From the NCBI GenBank assembly GCA_008360955.1, contig LUCM01000228.1:1-64000 (forward strand): a stretch of 64,000 nucleotides of DNA, read 5' to 3'. Of this stretch, positions 51,801-57,800 are shown piece after piece (positions within the stretch are counted from its first letter, which is position 1; every line of letters begins with the position of its first letter). Position numbers and translations under genes: made by a program. Source of the stretch: Fasciolopsis buskii (Eukaryota > Platyhelminthes > Trematoda > Plagiorchiida > Fasciolidae). Below the pieces are notes generated by a model. It did not search any database. It was not told where the DNA came from and saw only the letters and a program-made list of their open reading frames with translations.

Positions 51801-54800
51801 AACAACAGTAACATTCTTGTCGATAGGACGTGTTGTTGGTTGATCATTGAGTTGCCGTGCTGGAGATTAATTATTCAAATTTTATCTTGGGTAGTAGTTA
51901 TCAGCTAACTGGTATCACAAGGACATGTACGTTGGTGTGGAATGTGTTACCCACTTCTCACGTGAATGGATGTGTTTCTGTATGAGCGTATTTTCGTGTT
52001 AGTTAGTTAGTTTTGTTAAACGAAGCTGTAGTGAAGCAGGAGATCGGGTTTCCATTCCTACTGTTAGTGTCAAATGGAGATCACCGTCTAGTGCGATTGT
52101 CCATTTGGTTTTAACACTAGTGATTACAATGGGATCCAAATGCCATGTCTTCTACCCTATCGTTCCGGTTGATGCGTGTTGGATGGACATTGAATGACAA
52201 GGCGTCTGCATACAAACGTTCATGGCATGTTCGAAATCTGTGTGAAAGAATTTTGCATTGTCCTAGCCTAATATGTGGTATTCAGCTATGGTGTGAAATG
52301 TAATCAATAGGTCGCATTCTAGCATTGGCAAATTCGTCCTCTCGATGCGTGAGAACTTGTTTTTTTTTCTCGTTGTGTTTCGTGATCCCAACATCTAATT
52401 GCCATCGGGTCTGTCCAGTACGTGAGACTGGGCCATCTTTTCGGCAACTCTTCCGGATGGACTAACTGGGATGAGACGTGTGCACGGACTCCGTTTTTAT
52501 TTTTGATTGATTTTTTCACGCTGCGTTATTTTCGCGAAAAAATAGTGTGGATGGTTTGGCCACTAACGACTTTCCTAGCAACCCTCGATATCTCTGATCT
52601 GCACGGTATAGCAATGGGGTCTGTGCAATTTTTTTTAGTTTGTGCATTTGTCATTGTCTGTTCGTGTTTTACGTCAAATCATGTCGTACTAGGTGTACTT
52701 ATAAGGTAAGCTCTGGAGATTTCCAATTCGCACGCATTGGACTGGCCCGGTTGTGGTTAGTGGTTGGAATCGCAAACTACAACGGAAAAAAGAAGTCCTT
52801 ACCTGTTGACAGAACGAACTTACCAAAGGTAGAATACGATTCAACGGTAATATTTTGCACCATAGCCGAAGGGCACACAATGGATCACGAACATACACAA
52901 AGCAATTGTACTCAGAAATCTCTCGACCTCGCGTCCACCTCGAACGCATCAAACGACAGGGCAGCAATCCCTCGCATTTGAATCGCAGTGTGATCATCAG
53001 TAACTAAGGCGTGTTGACAAGCGCAGTAAAACTGTTAGTCTCATTTGATGCCGACAAGGTGAACCGAAATCCATTCGTCTATTCCTCTGCAAAGTAGTTT
53101 AATCGTACTAACGACCATCTATCAACAACAGCACACACACAATTTTATGATACCGACTAGCCTATAACTGTTACACAGGATAAGTCGATGGAAGAATTTG
53201 TCTTAAAAAAATACTACTCACGATAGCCGAAAGATCGGTCATTGACACGTTCTGTTGATCAAACTGTTGCTGATTTTTGAACAGTCACTTACCTAAGAGC
53301 GTCACGTGCCATGTCGGTTTTCAGACATACTCGATCCAGTGTGTTTAGTTCTACTGGACTGGTTACGCTGAATTTTGGCCCGTGTTTCAGATAAATTGAG
53401 GCACTTTGAACTCCGATATGGGGAAAGTTATACAAAAAAAATCCTAACGCTACACTGTTTTCCCCCGGGAGACTGTGATATGTGAAATAAAATGGTGAAC
53501 CGGTATAGAAACTAAAATAGTGTCGTTCATGCTCATTGGGATTCATTCGCATCAAGAATGATTACTGTGCTCCGTGTGCAAAAGCTGTTCGTGGGCGTCA
53601 GGTACTTCTAGATCGAATTTCTCGGACTAGACACGTGACTAGTGCAAATCGTTCATGCCACTCATTGAGCCGATTTTCATTTTCTTCGAATTCCAGAAAA
53701 GATCAGTTCATGCTACTTCACAACGAACTGATTCAATTACAGTTTCGACCAGGCATAGATGTTTCGTCAACGAGTGATAAACCTGTTCAGGTAAGCCCGT
53801 CAGAGTGTCAGCAAACAGCGGTTTGGCTCGATAATTGAACAGTCCAGTGTAGACTGGCCAGGTTTATTTCGTTATTGCATTTGTCTGGTAACCCATTTCG
53901 TCTGACTGTCGTTTTTTCTGTTGAAACCGTTTGGAAAAATTTTACATTGTTCTTGTTACTCTTCAACGATATGTGTGCTGCTTTTCGATCTTATATGAGG
54001 TCTTTTTCTCATATCTCGGTCCGAGGATTTGCTCTTGCTACAACTTGTGTGACCGAGTTGACTCAGCCGTCAAAATGATATCAATCTTTTCTCACTTATT
54101 TAATAATAGTTTTTTCATTATCATCATCATCATCATCATCATTTCACTGCTGATCATTTTTATTCAATCGGTGAAGCGACTGCAATGTAATCTCTCATGT
54201 GCGGATTCGTGTTACACAGATGTCCCCTCAATCGATGGAATTGCGCAAATTGGCCGAAAGTCTTTTTGGCATCAAATTGGCCTTATTAATGAAAATTCGT
54301 TTGTTAGAGAAACGGGTAAGTCTGCACGGTGAATCACGACACGGTAATTTTGTCTCCAACATAACCCCTAGTGAGTAATGCATACGTGTATTCGTGTATA
54401 CTTGTACATATGGAGCGGACTTTTGTATTCGCTTCCTAAGCCACCTGAAGAATCGCACCACCAAAATTAATATTCGGCATGCGAACTGAACTCGCAGATC
54501 TGGCTCACCGGACGCATTGAGGAGCGTACGCTATTAGCCTGCCGTCCAAATGAGACTATGCCTCGACGTGGTGTGGCGGTTTGCATGCCTCCATGACCCA
54601 GTGAGCTACACAAAATGGTTCATATCAAGCCATAGGCCTGAAAATGCAGTCTCCTGGCCCCCGTGTTAGGGTCTGCGTCGAATTGGCATATCAATCAGAA
54701 AAATGGGTGCAAGAATAGTCGGCTTTCGTCCGGCCTTGTCCTGCCTGTCTTGTGAACCAAGGTCCCGGCAAGACCAACTGTTGTGGTTCAAAACTCCCCT

Positions 54801-57800
54801 AGTAAAAAGACTCCCTGGAAGTACCTGACCACAAATCTTCATGAATAGTGCAAGCAAAATAAATTCCATGCTGTATTGATCGTCACATGTGATAAGTAAA
54901 GCCACAGTGCCCATTGCATTGACGAGGTTGGATAGTGATGAATATAATTCTCAGAGTTTCCGAGCCTCACTGCGGTGTTAGAAACCGCGAAGTATGGCTC
55001 GCCTAAAAAACTAAACTAATTATCGTTATCGGGCTTCAGGAATCATGCAAGATGCTACGAAGAATTGTGGTTCGATAGACTCATATTAAGGCCGCATTAG
55101 AGGTAAGCAGGAGATACCTTGGATGGAATATTTAAGCTTTATTATTCACTTCATTTGTATGTTCTGAATGTCTGCATACTAAACCGGATGGGACCGTAGG
55201 CTGGCCTAACATGAGCTCTTTAAACTTTTATGATGGACTCATTCTCCATCTCTGACACGCGCATACAAGATGCCCCTTCGATAGGCTCCACCTAGCTCAG
55301 GTACAACCTCCATCTTTTAATTTGCTGTTCACCTGTCACGTGATTTGGCGCGGGTCATCTGGCCTTGGGATCTCTGTGAGCGCACTAACCGTTTGTGTGC
55401 TACTAGGTTAAACGGTCCAGCACGTGCCAATATCAGTCAATTAAAGCTTCGTTATCTGTACATTGTATCTCTGTACGCGCTCATTGGTTGCAACTCTTCT
55501 GCATCCAAAGACGAATTCTATCAGAAATTTATTTCGATTTCGTCTAAGTGTGCGGTCAACGGATGTTGTCCTCGTTGATGGTGATTTCAACTTCTGACCT
55601 GGATTCTGGGGCAGAACGGCCCATCGGAGGCCTTTGTCGATCGTAACGAAAATGGGGATCGCCTCATCCAAGTTTGTTCTGATTACAAACCGATTTCTAG
55701 AGAATATTGGCTCACTCGGGGCCCTTCTTCACCTTCGTAATGTGGGATTCACTTTGATCACATTGCCTCTGCTCGTCAAAGGTGTGGATAAACTGAAGAT
55801 TATCGATCCTTCTGGTCCACGGCTATGGACTCAGCTCAAGCTTTGGTCTACACTCGCTTTCGTTTTTTTTAGTCTGTGGTCATACCAACAAGGAAAGCTG
55901 GCGTACTGTTCAGCTATTTTTAGAGAGCGAACACCGAATTCAATTCCGGTCAAATATCTCCATCTGATTACCACCGCAACGAAATGTCCAGGATCCAAGC
56001 AAACCTTCAAGGCTGATCCAAGAAACTATTACATTACGACAACGGCCACACAGGACTCCACTCCATGTAAACCTTAGAAACAATGGACGTAGTCTTGCTC
56101 AGTTGCTTCTTTGGATATCTGCAGATCAACCCATCCCCCCGGATGTCACATACAATGAGATTTACAAAACGCTGAGACAAGTGCCGTTCGTTAGATCTGC
56201 CCCTTATTCATCATTCCTTTTGAACTTTGTCCGGTAGATGCCCAGATCGGAGGCTCTCTGATATGAACCAAGTGGGCCGTGTTGTGCTTTTGAGTAGAGA
56301 TCCAAGTGAACAACGAGGTAATCCTTGTCATCTTAACGATAAAGTAGATATATTTGAAATGTGTTCCACCCCTTCGACGTGTCAAATGCTGTTGCAGGAC
56401 CAATTAGGCTCGAATCCACACTTTGTTATGCCGAGGAAGTGATTCAATAAGACGGACCGATTTAGTTACTTGGGTAGTTGTTTCTCATCTGGTGGTTGTA
56501 TGCCAGATGAACTGTCGTTGGGCGTACATGAGTTTCGGTTGGCATCTACCAGTTTGAGGCATCTGTGATGTCAACGAAACATCCGGTTGTCGATCAAAAG
56601 TTGGATATACACAATAACAGTAAATCCAGTCCTATCACAAGGCTTGGAAACACAACCGATGAGGACAGAAAATATGCGAAAACCTTTGGGGTTTGAACAT
56701 CGTTGTCTTTGCAATACTGTCGGAACGTGATGCGGGAGTTTCGTGGGTCACGCAGCCTAAAGGCAATGGGTTCCGGAGTTCCATCGTAAGAAGAGGCACT
56801 GAGTGTGAATGCGAAAAAATGATTGGAACATGTTTCCTGCGTGCCCACGTGACGGCTGTTTTACCGTACGCTGTTGTCCAAGGCAGGTACTGGTTGTCAG
56901 ATAGGTCGAAGAGGACAGTCGATGAGATGGGAAAAAGGTATGGAAGTCCTAACCAGTTGACTGACGCGTGTTGGTACAGTTAAACAAATGGGTTGGAATC
57001 CGGGAGATCATCCCTAAACGATCTTCGGAGACTGAGGGTGATATGGTTCGAAGTCGCAGCTAGTGGCTCTCTTGCCTCAGAAATCTGTCCTCTTCTGGAT
57101 GGTTCTTCAACTTACTATTTCGCAGATGATTTTCCAACATTTATCAAACTTTTTTTAACTATATGTTGCAATGAGATAACACAGTAAAATTGAACAGTGA
57201 TGCAATGTTCACGGTTGTAGTAATCGAATTGAATTGAACTGATAGCATTATTGAACTGTGGGTTAACGTTACCATGAATCGAAGTTACAAGTTTGTTTTG
57301 AATGCAAACACTCATTATTCAATAAGAAGCATTTAAGACGCACGCACCTAGATCAACAGCTTCTGTGCACGGAGTGGTAGCTTTATTTGGCCGCTTGATA
57401 AAACATCCTCAAAACGCTCTCAGAATTAGTTTTGTTTCCATTTTAGCGCCCTGTGCCTCGTTTCGACCTCAACCAACATGCATCACGTGCACAATCGTGA
57501 TCAGCAAGTGTTATTTTCGACCGATTCTACAAGGAAAAATTATTTCGGGCAAAAAACACCGACGTATTCTTCCAAATATGAACGTTGGTGTCTAGGAGTG
57601 AACCTGTGTGCAAGACCACATGTTCATATAGCTATTTAGTCGAATCAGTTTTGACGAGGCTTAGTGATTTTTATAGGGGTTATCACAGTTGATCAAATGT
57701 TAGCTGAACTATATATTTCAGGCTTTCATTCCATTTGCAGTGATACATGCATTACATAAATATATACATGCATACATATATATATATATATACATCCATG

